A DNA stretch of 64,000 nucleotides, taken from Mycobacterium lacus (GTDB taxonomy: Bacteria; Actinomycetota; Actinomycetes; Mycobacteriales; Mycobacteriaceae). The DNA is taken from NCBI RefSeq assembly GCF_010731535.1, contig NZ_AP022581.1, positions 62,001-126,000 of the forward strand. The letters are read 5' to 3'. The notes below the pieces were generated by a model, which saw nothing but the letters and a program-made list of their open reading frames with translations, was not told where the DNA came from and did not search any database. This document shows positions 23,078 to 33,569 of the stretch, piece after piece. A program made the position numbers and the translations under genes. Numbering within the stretch: position 1 is the stretch's first letter; the number at the start of each line of letters is the position of its first letter.

Positions 23078-25090
23078 CTAGATGGCGCACGCGGCGCGAG
23101 CGCCGTCCTCGGTGGCCTTGCGGATGAGGCCCAGGCCGCTGCAATCGCCGGCGGCGTGCACCTCGGCATCGGGCATGGCGGCGACCAGGGTGTCGAACAG
23201 CGCGGTGTCGGGCTCCATGGCGCCGGCCAGCACCACGCTGTCGGCGGCCAGTTCCCGGCTGGCCCCGCCGGACGGTGAGAACACCACGGCGGCGGGCGTA
23301 ATCCGCGAGACGGCAGCACGGACGTGAACGGCGACACCCAGCCGGTCCAGCCGATCCATGTGCTCGGTCTTGCGCTTGTTGCCCACCTCCGGGGCTATGT
23401 CCTTACCCGCCTCCAGTACCGACACCAGTCGGCCACGGGTCGCCAGGAACTCGGCGAGTTCGAGAGCGACCAGGTCACCGCCGATGATCGCGACACGGCG
23501 GCCGACCGGCATCCATGCGCGGGCGGCGAGCCTAACCACGGTGGGACGCACCAGCCGCTGCCGCCAGCCGGCCAACAGCGTGCCATCCAGCAATTCACGC
23601 AACCCAGGCCCCGTGCGAACGTGTGGCAGCTCAGCACCGGGAATCTCGGGCACCACGACGTGGCCACCGGTGGCCACCACCACCGCATCCGGCCTCATGG
23701 CGACAACCTCGGCGGCCGAAATAGTATGGCCGAGACGAACTTTCGCGGTGCTGCGCCGGATCTCCTGGCGCAGGTAATGCAGGAACGGCTGGTTTTCCGG
23801 ATGCAGGACGCATGCCCAGCGCAGCGCTCCGCCCAGTTGACCACCGCGTTCGAAAAGCGTGACGTGATGCCCGCGCTCGGCGGCCACGCGCGCGGCCTCC
23901 AGTCCGGCCGGACCGCCACCGACCACCACCACCCGCTTGCGGCACTTGGCGCGAGGGCCCGCCAGTTCGCGCTCCCTGCCGGTGCGGGGGTTGACCGCAC
24001 AGTCCACCGAGAAACGCTGTTCCATTGCGTCGATGCAGTTTTCACACGAGATGCACTTGCGCACCTGGCGCGCCTGACCGGACAGCAGCTTGTGCGGCAG
24101 ATCGGGGTCGGCCAGCAGCGGACGTCCCATCGCGATGAAATCGGCGCGTCCGTCGGCGAGGATCCGCTCGGCCCGGGCGGGATCGTGGATCCGGCCGACG
24201 GCGATCACCGGCACGTCGACCACCTGCTTGACCGCGGCCGCGGCACCGACATTGACTTCATCGCCGTCGTCGGCGCCATTGACCATCCCGGTGACGAGCC
24301 GATCGATCACGCCTCCGCTGACGTGGAATGCGTCCACGCCGGCGGCGACGAGTTCGGGCGCCATCCGGGCGGTTTCGTATATCGGCCGACCCCCGGCGAC
24401 CCGCTCGTATCCGGAGATGCGCAGCGTGATCGGCAGCGCGTCGCCGATTTCGGACCGGATCGCGGCCAGCGCCTCCAGCACCGCTCGCAGCCGGCCATGT
24501 GGGGAGTCACCACGGTACTCGTCGGTACGCCGATTGCGTTGTGGGGCAAGGAATGAGCCTAACAACATGTAGCCGTGCGCGGCGTGCAGCTCGATACCGT
24601 CGTAGCCGGCTTCGGCCGCGCGCCGCGCGGCGGCCTTGAACAGATCGAACACCTCGACGAGCCGCTCCTTGGTGATCTCGGCCGACGGGCGGCCGGTCAG
24701 ATAGGAAGGAATCACCGACGGCCCCAGCGACGTCACGCCGAACATCTCCGGCCCCAGGCCGTCCGGTCCGGCGTGCACGATCTGCGGCTGGATCTTGGCG
24801 CCGTGCTCGTGCACCACGTCCACCAGCGCCCGATGCGCATCGACCGAGGCGTCGGTGGCCAGGTGCAGGCCGGCGGGAGTCTCGGGGTGCCGATTGTCTA
24901 CTCCGGTGGCGCCCACCGTGATCAGGCCGACGCCGCCCTTCGCGCGGGCGGCGAAATAGTCGCGGGTGCGTTCCGAGGGCAGCCCGTCCGGGGTGCCGTA
25001 CATGGTCTCCATGGGCGACATGACGAGCCTGTTACGCACCGCCATGGCGCCGATTCGTCCCGGCGCCAACAGGTGCGGAAAGCGGGCCAC
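23078..25090 (-). CDS. Old-Yellow-Enzyme / 2,4-dienoyl-CoA reductase-type flavoprotein
   Basis: A 670-residue enzyme with three modules, as in FadH, trimethylamine dehydrogenase and bacterial bile-acid/steroid enoate reductases. Residues 1-340 form an FMN TIM barrel (NRLVMSPMET, HAAHGYMLLGSFLAPQRNRR, then VIAVGRI and FIAMGRPLLADPDLP). Next is a 4Fe-4S cluster loop with C346, C349, C352 and C364. From about 385 there is an FAD/NAD(P)H domain with VVVVGGGPAGLEAARVA and a second dinucleotide motif near 530 (VAIIGGDLVALELAEFLATRG). The start is GTG at 25090. It follows adhB by 26 bp and precedes the KSI-like gene by 37 bp. I do not recall this gene at this place in H37Rv, so it appears inserted into the sterol/alcohol operon. 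Confidence 0.9.
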   Translation of the reverse strand: MARFPHLLAPGRIGAMAVRNRLVMSPMETMYGTPDGLPSERTRDYFAARAKGGVGLITVGATGVDNRHPETPAGLHLATDASVDAHRALVDVVHEHGAKIQPQIVHAGPDGLGPEMFGVTSLGPSVIPSYLTGRPSAEITKERLVEVFDLFKAAARRAAEAGYDGIELHAAHGYMLLGSFLAPQRNRRTDEYRGDSPHGRLRAVLEALAAIRSEIGDALPITLRISGYERVAGGRPIYETARMAPELVAAGVDAFHVSGGVIDRLVTGMVNGADDGDEVNVGAAAAVKQVVDVPVIAVGRIHDPARAERILADGRADFIAMGRPLLADPDLPHKLLSGQARQVRKCISCENCIDAMEQRFSVDCAVNPRTGRERELAGPRAKCRKRVVVVGGGPAGLEAARVAAERGHHVTLFERGGQLGGALRWACVLHPENQPFLHYLRQEIRRSTAKVRLGHTISAAEVVAMRPDAVVVATGGHVVVPEIPGAELPHVRTGPGLRELLDGTLLAGWRQRLVRPTVVRLAARAWMPVGRRVAIIGGDLVALELAEFLATRGRLVSVLEAGKDIAPEVGNKRKTEHMDRLDRLGVAVHVRAAVSRITPAAVVFSPSGGASRELAADSVVLAGAMEPDTALFDTLVAAMPDAEVHAAGDCSGLGLIRKATEDGARAACAI

Positions 25091-25116
25091 TCCAGGCCAC
25101 TCCAGGCAGGTGGCGT

Positions 25117-26244
25117 TTACCGATCCGCGTCCGTGTATCGGATGACGCCGCGAATGTTCTTGCCGTCCAGCATGTCTCGGTAGCCGTCGTTGATCTGCTC
25201 GAGCTTGTACTGGGTGGTGACCATGTCGTCGAGGTTGAGCTTGCCGGCCTTGTACATCGCCAACAGTTGGGGGATGTCGTACTGGGGATTGCCGCCGCCA
25301 AAGATGGTACCCTGCAGGTTCTTTTGCATCAGGGTCAGCATCGCCAGGTTCACGTTCACCTGGGTGTCCAGCAGGCTGCCAATCGCGGTCACCACGCAGG
25401 TGCCGCCCTTGGCGGTGATGTTCAGATAGCTGTCGATGTCGGCGCCCTTGAGTTCGCCGACGGTGAGAATCACCTTGTGGGCCATCAGACCGTAGGTGAC
25501 CTCGGCGATGCCCAGCAGTGCGGCCTCCATGTCCGGGTAGACGTGGGTGGCGCCAAACTTCAAGGCCTGATCACGCTTCCATTCCACGGGGTCGATCGCG
25601 AAGATATAGCGCGCGCCGGCCGCCACCGCGCCCTGCAACGCCGCCATACCGACCCCGCCGACACCGACGATGGCGACGTCCTGGCCCGGCCGGATGTCGG
25701 CGGTGCGGACCGCCGAACCGTAGCCGGTGGTAACACCGCAGCCGACCAGGCAGGCGACCTCGAACGGGACCGACGGGTCGATCTTCACCACCGAGCTCTT
25801 GTGCACCACCATGTACGGCGAGAACGTCCCCAGCAGCGTCATCGGGTAGACGTTTTGGCCGCGGGCCTGGATGCGGAACGTGCCGTCGCTCACCGCCGCG
25901 CCGGCCAGCAGTCCGGCCCCTAGATCACACAGGTTGCGCATCCCCGCCTGACAGGTCGGGCATTTGCCGCAGGACGGGATGAAGGACAACACCACGTGGT
26001 CACCCGGGGCGATGTCTTCCACGCCGGGACCAACCTCGGTGACAATACCGGCGCCCTCGTGTCCGCCCAGCACCGGGAAGCCTGCCATCGGGATCCCGCC
26101 GGTGACCAGATGGTGGTCGGAGTGGCACATGCCCGCCGCTTCCATCTGGATCTTGACCTCGTCCTTGACCGGGTCACCCATGTCGATCTCTTCGATGGAC
26201 CACGGCTGGTTGAACTCCCAGATCAGTGCGCCCTTGGTCTTCAC
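25117..26244 (-). CDS. adhB: zinc-dependent alcohol dehydrogenase AdhB
   Basis: A 375-residue medium-chain zinc alcohol dehydrogenase, matching H37Rv AdhB (Rv0761c). Catalytic zinc ligands are C40 and H62-E63 (GGHEGAG) plus C174-type VGCGVTTGYG. The structural zinc lobe is C92, C95, C98, C106, and the coenzyme fold has GVGGVGMAAL. Sequences of this subgroup are reported as nicotinoprotein (NDMA-dependent), mycofactocin-associated alcohol dehydrogenases, with NAD bound tightly. It sits in the middle of the leftward operon, 82 bp after the NTF2-like gene. Confidence 0.95.
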   Translation of the reverse strand: MKTKGALIWEFNQPWSIEEIDMGDPVKDEVKIQMEAAGMCHSDHHLVTGGIPMAGFPVLGGHEGAGIVTEVGPGVEDIAPGDHVVLSFIPSCGKCPTCQAGMRNLCDLGAGLLAGAAVSDGTFRIQARGQNVYPMTLLGTFSPYMVVHKSSVVKIDPSVPFEVACLVGCGVTTGYGSAVRTADIRPGQDVAIVGVGGVGMAALQGAVAAGARYIFAIDPVEWKRDQALKFGATHVYPDMEAALLGIAEVTYGLMAHKVILTVGELKGADIDSYLNITAKGGTCVVTAIGSLLDTQVNVNLAMLTLMQKNLQGTIFGGGNPQYDIPQLLAMYKAGKLNLDDMVTTQYKLEQINDGYRDMLDGKNIRGVIRYTDADR

Positions 26245-26326
26245 CGTGAACCTGCTTTCATCGTTGAACGTTGGCTACGAACGGCCCCGGAACAACCGAT
26301 TGGCTGAACGGGCGATCACCACATGC

Positions 26327-26872
26327 CTACCAGAGGGGTACCGGAGTCTTCCCGAGCGGGTAATAACCAGGCACTTTGTCACCGGAGATGCCCCGTTCAA
26401 TGCGCTTCTGCATGCCCGCCGAGAGCTTGCCGGCCTTGATCAATTCCAGGTAGAGCGCCGAAACATGCCCGAAGTCGAAGAAGTCGCGCTGCCAGTTCCA
26501 TTTCCCACCACCGGCGTAGCGGAACCAGCTGCCGCCGATGCCATACACCTCCTGCTCGGCTCCGTCGCAATCGGTGGCGACCTGCTTCCAGAACCCGACG
26601 ACCTCGCCCAGCTTGTCGTCGATCACGACGCGTTGGTACGGGTAGCGCCAGCCCTGCAGGCCTTCCATTTCCTGGCCGAGCGCGATGTCGCGAATCTCGT
26701 CGATCCCGACGCACATCACGTCCTCTTTGGGACCGATGTTCCAGCCATACGTGGCGTCGTCGGTGTAGAACGCGGCGAGCAGGGTCCAGTCGCCGGTCCG
26801 CTCCGCCTGGCGGTTGGCCTCCAACCAGCGCTGCACCACCCCTTCCAGTTCCGAACGCGGGAATTCGGCCAC
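26327..26872 (-). CDS. NTF2/SnoaL-like protein of the cyp51 operon
   Basis: A 181-residue protein, counterpart of H37Rv Rv0762c. It has an N-terminal helix pair (ELEGVVQRWLEANRQAE), Trp/Tyr-rich sheet segments (YTDDATYGWNIGP, GWRYPYQRVVID) and a C-terminal extension. It looks like an NTF2-fold (SnoaL/KSI-like) protein without recognisable catalytic residues. The start is GTG at 26872, 2 bp after the ferredoxin stop and with GGGAG upstream; a TTG 6 bp earlier would overlap that stop. Role unknown; tight linkage to cyp51 and its ferredoxin suggests a function in the same oxidation pathway. Confidence 0.85.
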   Translation of the reverse strand: MAEFPRSELEGVVQRWLEANRQAERTGDWTLLAAFYTDDATYGWNIGPKEDVMCVGIDEIRDIALGQEMEGLQGWRYPYQRVVIDDKLGEVVGFWKQVATDCDGAEQEVYGIGGSWFRYAGGGKWNWQRDFFDFGHVSALYLELIKAGKLSAGMQKRIERGISGDKVPGYYPLGKTPVPLW

Positions 26873-26874
26873 GA

Positions 26875-28477
<1,603 letters not shown>

Positions 28478-28481
<4 letters not shown>

Positions 28482-29308
28482 GGGTTCGACATCCCCTCTT
28501 CGCGGAGCGCTAGTTCCTGACGGTCGGCCGGCGCATCGCTCAGCGGCGCCTCGGGCTGGACCTCCATGTTGACGATCACCGACCCGCGCGGCGTTTCGGC
28601 GACGAACGCGATCGCCCGCGCCAGGTCCTTGGGACGCAGGAAGTAGTTGTGCCGGGCCTGACCCCACTTCGCCCAATCGGCCAGCATGGGGCCGACCTGT
28701 TCGGCGGACAGCTGCCAGCCCATGCCCGTTAGCGTCGGGCCGGGATGGACGATCGACGCGCGAACACCGGTGCCTTCCAACTCCATCTGCAGGTTTGTCA
28801 CCATGGCGACCAGGCCCGCCTTGGCCGCGCCATACGCGCCCATGTGTGGCCGTTGACGCAGCGCGACATCCGAACCCACGAAGATGAGGTCGCCGCGTCG
28901 GCGTGCCACCATGTCCGGCAGCACCGCGGTGGCCAGGCGGTTGGCGCCGACCAGATGTATCTGAACCTGTTCGGTGAAGGCGTCGGTGCTGATCTCGTGC
29001 AGCCGTCCGGGGAGCATGTCTCCGGCGCCGGACACCAGCACCTCCACCTCGCCGAGTGCGTCGATCGTTTGCGCCACAAACGATTTCACCGACTCGGGAT
29101 CGGTGACATCGAGCGGGAAGGCCACCGCCTCGCCACCGTCGGCGCGGATGTCGTCGACGAGCCTGGCCAACCTGTCCATACGTCGGGCACCCAAAGAGAC
29201 CGGGAAGCCGCGGCCGGCGAGTTCGGTCGCGGTGGCCGCGCCGATGCCCGATGACGCGCCGGCGACGATCGCGGGTCGGCGGGCCGGATGCGGCTCGAAG
29301 CGAGGCAT
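28478..29308 (-). CDS. short-chain dehydrogenase of the cyp51-cyp123 operon
   Basis: A 276-residue classical SDR, counterpart of H37Rv Rv0765c. The cofactor motif GASSGIG is at 17-23, the NAG-type motif is SGAG, and the active-site Ser and Tyr-Lys are in IFVGSD and YGAAK. The region around LSLGARRMDRL suggests NADP preference (basic residues after beta-2). It sits between cyp123 and cyp51 with overlapping or touching stops and starts, which argues for a shared oxidation pathway of a lipid or sterol alcohol. Confidence 0.92.
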
Positions 29309-30517
29309 CTACTTGGTCTCCACGGTGATCGGAAGGGCGGCGAATCCGCGCACATTGCTGGAATGGACGCGCACCGCGCTGTTTTCGTCCACCTCGTAGC
29401 CGCGGATCCGGGTGAACAATTCACCCAGCGCCACGCGAGCTTCCATCCGGGCCAGGTGCGCGCCCAGACAGAAGTGTGCCCCACTGCCGAAACTGACTAG
29501 TTTCGAGCCGATTTCGCGGCCGACGCGATAGTCGTCGGGGTCGTCGAAAACCCTGTCGTCGCGGTTGGCCGAGCCCGGCAGCAGCAAGAGCACCTCACCG
29601 GCGCGCAGCGTGGTGTCGTAAAGCACGAGATCCCGCGCGACCGTGCGGGCCAGAATCTGGCTGGACGTGTCGTAGCGCAGCGTCTCCTCCACCCACAGCG
29701 GGATCCGGGAGTTGTCGGCGTAGACACCGGCCAGCTGGTCCGGGTTCTTCCAGCCCCAATATGCGGCGTTGGCAAGCAGTTTGGTGGTGGTCTCGTTGCC
29801 GGCCACCACCATCAGGAACAGGAACGCCATGATCTCCTCGTCGGTGAGGCGGTCCCCGTCGATCTCGGCCTCGAGCAACGCCGACGTCAAGTCTCCGGAC
29901 GGCTTCTTGCGGTGGTCCTTGACCAATTCGGCGTAGTAGACCAAGAGTTCGGCTGACGCCCGCATGGCCGAAGCCGGGACATCGGCCACTCCGTCCTCGC
30001 GATGCATGACACCGTCGGCCAGCGTGCGGATGCGGGTCCGGTCCGCCGCTGGGACGCCCATCAGTTCCGAGATCACATCCATCGGCAGCTTGCCGGCGAA
30101 TTCGGCGATGAAATCGAACGTTTCGTTCTGTAAGGCCGCGTCCAGATGCGCACGCGCCAAGTCGCGCACGCGCGGCTCGAGTTCACGGATCCGGCGTGGG
30201 GTGAAGCCCTTGGACACCAGGGTGCGCAGCCGCAGATGCCCCGGATCGTCCATGGCCAGAAACGACATCACCCGGTGGGCATCGGCGCTGCGCGACACCG
30301 GATCCAGCGAGACGCCATAGGCGTTGGACAGCGCGGTACTGTTGCGGAAGCCGTGCAGCACATCCTGGTGGCGAGACAACGCCCAGAACTTCCGCTCCTT
30401 GTTGCGGTACAGCGGGGCTTCGTCGCGCAGTCGCCGGTAGTACGGGTACGGATCTTCGTGGAAGTCGTAGTCGTAGGGATCGAGCATCAGCTGGGGCTCG
30501 CCAACACGGATGCTCAT
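29309..30517 (-). CDS. cyp123: cytochrome P450 CYP123
   Basis: A 402-residue P450, counterpart of H37Rv CYP123 (Rv0766c). The I-helix oxygen-activation motif is VVAGNETTT, the ExxR motif is EETLRYD and the heme-binding loop is FGSGAHFCLGAHLAR. No redox partner is fused; the ferredoxin two genes downstream is the likely donor. Its ATG overlaps the tetR stop by 4 bp (ATGA). The substrate is unknown. Confidence 0.95.
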   Translation of the reverse strand: MSIRVGEPQLMLDPYDYDFHEDPYPYYRRLRDEAPLYRNKERKFWALSRHQDVLHGFRNSTALSNAYGVSLDPVSRSADAHRVMSFLAMDDPGHLRLRTLVSKGFTPRRIRELEPRVRDLARAHLDAALQNETFDFIAEFAGKLPMDVISELMGVPAADRTRIRTLADGVMHREDGVADVPASAMRASAELLVYYAELVKDHRKKPSGDLTSALLEAEIDGDRLTDEEIMAFLFLMVVAGNETTTKLLANAAYWGWKNPDQLAGVYADNSRIPLWVEETLRYDTSSQILARTVARDLVLYDTTLRAGEVLLLLPGSANRDDRVFDDPDDYRVGREIGSKLVSFGSGAHFCLGAHLARMEARVALGELFTRIRGYEVDENSAVRVHSSNVRGFAALPITVETK

Positions 30518-31128
30518 GCGTCGCAGCCCTTTCCGGCTCCGGCCAGGATCAGGCCGACCACGTTGGCCAGCCGGTCGGCGATGTCATGGTAGGTGAAGGC
30601 ACCGCTGCCGGCTTGCACCAGTGCGCCGAAGAAGGCCATTTCGAGCGCGGACACGGTGCCGGGGTCGGCGCCCGGCCCGATGGCAGACGTGATGCGGCGG
30701 TGGATCTCGGCGCCGATCCGTCCGCGCACGGCGCGCACGGCGGGGTCGGCGCTGCCGCCGAGCAAGGCCGCCGTGCACGCGGCGCCGACCTCGGGTTCGT
30801 CGGCGACCACCAGCGCCAGGTGGCGCAACGCCCGATCCACCCGGGTGGGCATGGGGTCGTTGACGTCGGTGAAGTAGGGAACCCGACGGACCAGGTCGAG
30901 GTAGACCTCGGCGATCAGGTGGTTTTTCGACGAGAAGTAGGTGTAGGCGGTAGCCGGGGCCACCTTGGCGCGGGCGGCCACCGTGCGCACGGTCAGGTCG
31001 GCGTACGACTTCTGCCGCAGCGTCTCCATGGCGGCGGCGAGCACCTTGCGGAAGGTCTCCTCCTGGCGGCGGTTGCGCGGCGACTCGCCGGTCTGCGGCG
31101 AAACGCTGACGAGAACATCGCTGGACAC
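30514..31128 (-). CDS. TetR-family regulator, first gene of the cyp123-cyp51 operon
   Basis: A 204-residue TetR regulator, counterpart of H37Rv Rv0767c. The helix-turn-helix is at about 43-66 (TVRTVAARAKVAPATAYTYF) and the ligand-binding helices follow. The GTG start at 31128 lies inside a palindrome TGGACA-CC-TGTCCA that recurs upstream of the divergent aldA gene. Since CGATAAC-like -10 sequence lies just upstream, the mRNA may be leaderless and autorepressed. It probably controls both divergent operons in response to a pathway metabolite. Confidence 0.92.
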   Translation of the reverse strand: MSSDVLVSVSPQTGESPRNRRQEETFRKVLAAAMETLRQKSYADLTVRTVAARAKVAPATAYTYFSSKNHLIAEVYLDLVRRVPYFTDVNDPMPTRVDRALRHLALVVADEPEVGAACTAALLGGSADPAVRAVRGRIGAEIHRRITSAIGPGADPGTVSALEMAFFGALVQAGSGAFTYHDIADRLANVVGLILAGAGKGCDA

Positions 31129-31135
31129 CTGTCCA
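31122..31135 (-). promoter_or_regulatory. palindromic operator TGGACA-CC-TGTCCA at the tetR start
   Basis: The arms are perfect 6-bp inverted repeats around CC and overlap the GTG start of the tetR gene. An equivalent palindrome, GGACA-TG-TGTCC, is at 31279-31290 before aldA. A site of this size covering both divergent starts is the usual layout for a self-regulating TetR repressor. Confidence 0.72.
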
Positions 31136-31278
31136 CGTTATCGGATGGACGGCCACGAAGCAAGTTCCCCTAGTAAACATGCCGTGAATTGGGATATTTA
31201 GTGCGGTTTTGGCAGCGTCGCCGGATCGGCCCTTGCACCGTCGACGGGCTGGCGGCTATGGTTCCGGGAGGCAATATC

Positions 31279-31290
31279 GGACATGTGTCC
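31279..31290 (+). promoter_or_regulatory. second copy of the GGACA-NN-TGTCC operator, before aldA
   Basis: GGACATGTGTCC is a perfect palindrome apart from its centre, 40 bp before the aldA ATG and 143 bp from the first copy. A -10-like TAATAC follows at about 31311-31316, so a bound repressor would overlap the -35 region. Confidence 0.72.
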
Positions 31291-31330
31291 ACTTCATTGA
31301 TCGCTTGACTAATACGGGCAGGAGGCAGGC

Positions 31331-32800
31331 ATGACCCTGTTGGCCGACGGCGTTAGTTCGCTGTTCATCGATGGCAAGCTGTCGGACGGCAGGGCGGGCA
31401 CCTTCCCGACGATCAATCCGGCCACCGAGGAGGTGCTGGGGGTCGCGGCCAACGCCGACGCCGACGACATGAGCCGCGCCATCGACGCCGCGCGGCGAGC
31501 CTTCGACGACACCGACTGGGCGGTCAACACCGAGCTACGGGTGCGGTGCGTGCGCCAGCTGCGCGACGCGATGCGCGAACACATAGAGGAGCTACGAGAG
31601 TTGACGATCTCGGAGGTCGGCGCACCGCGGATGCTCACCGCCAGCGCTCAGCTGGAGGGCCCGGTCGCCGATTTGGCATTCGCGGCCGACACGGCAGAGT
31701 CCTACGCGTGGAACACCGACCTCGGCGAGGCGTCCCCGATGGGCATCGCCACGCGGCGCACGATCGCACACGAAGCCGTCGGCGTCGTCGGCGCCATCAC
31801 CCCGTGGAACTTCCCGCACCAAATCAACCTGGCCAAGCTCGGGCCCGCGCTGGCCGCGGGCAACACCGTCGTCCTCAAGCCCGCGCCCGACACGCCCTGG
31901 TGTGCGGCCGTGCTCGGGGAAATCATCGCCGAGCACACCGAATTTCCACCGGGCGTGATCAACGTGGTCACCTCTACCGATCACGGCTTGGGTGCGTTGT
32001 TGGCCAAAGATCCTCGGGTGGACATGATTTCGTTCACCGGGTCCACGGCCACCGGCCGCAGCGTAATGGCAGACGCCGCCGCCACCATCAAGAAGGTGTT
32101 CCTGGAGCTGGGCGGCAAATCGGCGTTCGTCGTGCTCGATGATGCCGACCTGGGTGCCGCCAGCGGGGTATCGGCATTCTCGGCGTGCATGCACGCCGGG
32201 CAGGGATGCGCCATCACGACCCGCCTCGTCGTGCCGAGGGCCCGCTATGACGAGGCCGTCTCCGTCGCCGCGGCCACCATGTCATCGATCACCCCCGGCG
32301 ACCCCAGCGACCCCGGAACCGTGTGCGGGCCGCTGATTTCGGCGCGACAGCGGGATCGCGTTCAGGGCTATCTCGACCTGGCCATCGCCGAGGGCGGGAC
32401 TTTCGCGTGTGGCGGCGGCCGGCCGGCAGGCAGGGACGTCGGCTTCTTCATCGAGCCAACGGTTGTCGCGGGTCTGAGCAACGACGCCCGGTCCGCCCGC
32501 GAGGAGATCTTCGGACCGGTCCTCGTCGTGATCGGCCACGACGGCGACGACGACGCGGTGCGCATTGCCAACGATTCGCCATACGGTTTGTCCGGCACCG
32601 TGTTTGGTGCGGATCCGCAACGCGCCGCGAGGGTGGCCGCACGGCTGCGGGTCGGCACAGTCAACGTCAACGGCGGGGTCTGGTACTCCGCCGACGCACC
32701 GTTCGGGGGCTACAAGCAATCCGGCATCGGCCGCGAGATGGGCCTGGCCGGCTTCGAGGAGTACCTGGAAACCAAACTCATTGCCACCGCGGTGATTTGA
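31331..32800 (+). CDS. aldA: NAD-dependent aldehyde dehydrogenase AldA
   Basis: A 489-residue aldehyde dehydrogenase, counterpart of H37Rv Rv0768. It oxidises aldehydes to acids, here plausibly the aldehyde made by the alcohol dehydrogenases or P450s of the divergent operon. Cofactor loop ITPWNFPHQ, active-site Glu in ELGGKS (about E259), nucleophile Cys in GQGCAITTR (C293) and C-terminal PFGGYKQSG are all intact. AGGAGGCAGGC precedes the ATG. It heads a rightward operon of four genes. Confidence 0.95.
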   Translation: MTLLADGVSSLFIDGKLSDGRAGTFPTINPATEEVLGVAANADADDMSRAIDAARRAFDDTDWAVNTELRVRCVRQLRDAMREHIEELRELTISEVGAPRMLTASAQLEGPVADLAFAADTAESYAWNTDLGEASPMGIATRRTIAHEAVGVVGAITPWNFPHQINLAKLGPALAAGNTVVLKPAPDTPWCAAVLGEIIAEHTEFPPGVINVVTSTDHGLGALLAKDPRVDMISFTGSTATGRSVMADAAATIKKVFLELGGKSAFVVLDDADLGAASGVSAFSACMHAGQGCAITTRLVVPRARYDEAVSVAAATMSSITPGDPSDPGTVCGPLISARQRDRVQGYLDLAIAEGGTFACGGGRPAGRDVGFFIEPTVVAGLSNDARSAREEIFGPVLVVIGHDGDDDAVRIANDSPYGLSGTVFGADPQRAARVAARLRVGTVNVNGGVWYSADAPFGGYKQSGIGREMGLAGFEEYLETKLIATAVI

Positions 32801-32819
32801 GCTAGCGGAGAGGAAACGT

Positions 32820-33569
32820 ATGCAGTTCGCCGACAAGGTGGCCATCGTCACGGGCGCCGCCCAGGGCATCGGGCAAGCGTACGCTCGGGCCCTGGCCCGC
32901 GAAGGGGCGTCCGTCGTCGTCGCCGACATTAATGTCGACGGGGCCGAAGCCGTGGCCAAGCAGATCGTCGCCGACGGCGGCGCGGCAATCGCGGTGCCCG
33001 TTGACGTTTCCGACGAGGATTCGGCCAAGGCCATGGCCCATCGCGCCGTGGCCGAATTCGGCGGCATCGACTGCCTGGTGAACAACGCCGCCATCTACGG
33101 CGGCATGAAGGTCGACCTGCTGCTGACCGTGCCGCTGGACTACTACAAGAGATTCATGAGCGTCAACCTCGACGGGGCGCTGGTGTGCAGCCGCGCCGTG
33201 TACAGGCACATGGCCAAGCGGGGCGGCGGCGCGATCGTCAACCAGTCGTCCACCGCGGCGTGGCTGTATTCCAACTTCTACGGTCTGGCCAAAGTAGGCG
33301 TCAACGGACTGACCCAGCAGCTCGCCCGCGAGCTCGGCGGAATGAAGATCAGGATCAACGCGATCGCACCCGGGCCCATCGACACCGAAGCCACCAGAAC
33401 CGTCGCGCCCGGCGAACTGGTCAAGAACATGGTGCAGACCATCCCGCTGTCCAGGATTGGCACACCCGAGGACCTGGTGGGGATGTGCCTGTTCCTGTTG
33501 TCGGATGCGGCGTCGTGGATCACCGGGCAGATCTTCAATGTCGATGGCGGACAGATCATCCGGTCATGA
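32820..33569 (+). CDS. short-chain dehydrogenase/reductase
   Basis: A 249-residue classical SDR, counterpart of H37Rv Rv0769. GAAQGIG is the cofactor loop, an acidic residue after beta-2 (VVADINVD) suggests NAD, NNAA is present, and the catalytic triad is Ser in NQSST and Tyr-Lys in YGLAK. The C-terminus GQIFNVDGGQIIRS is typical. It starts 19 bp after aldA with GGAGAGGAAA upstream and overlaps the following gene by 4 bp. Confidence 0.94.
   Translation: MQFADKVAIVTGAAQGIGQAYARALAREGASVVVADINVDGAEAVAKQIVADGGAAIAVPVDVSDEDSAKAMAHRAVAEFGGIDCLVNNAAIYGGMKVDLLLTVPLDYYKRFMSVNLDGALVCSRAVYRHMAKRGGGAIVNQSSTAAWLYSNFYGLAKVGVNGLTQQLARELGGMKIRINAIAPGPIDTEATRTVAPGELVKNMVQTIPLSRIGTPEDLVGMCLFLLSDAASWITGQIFNVDGGQIIRS

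Noticed and set aside
28482..28676. N-terminal extension of CYP51 by 65 residues
   Set aside because: The extension is antisense/out-of-frame to the upstream SDR 3' end, and the 451-residue form matches the known CYP51 length with an ATGA overlap.
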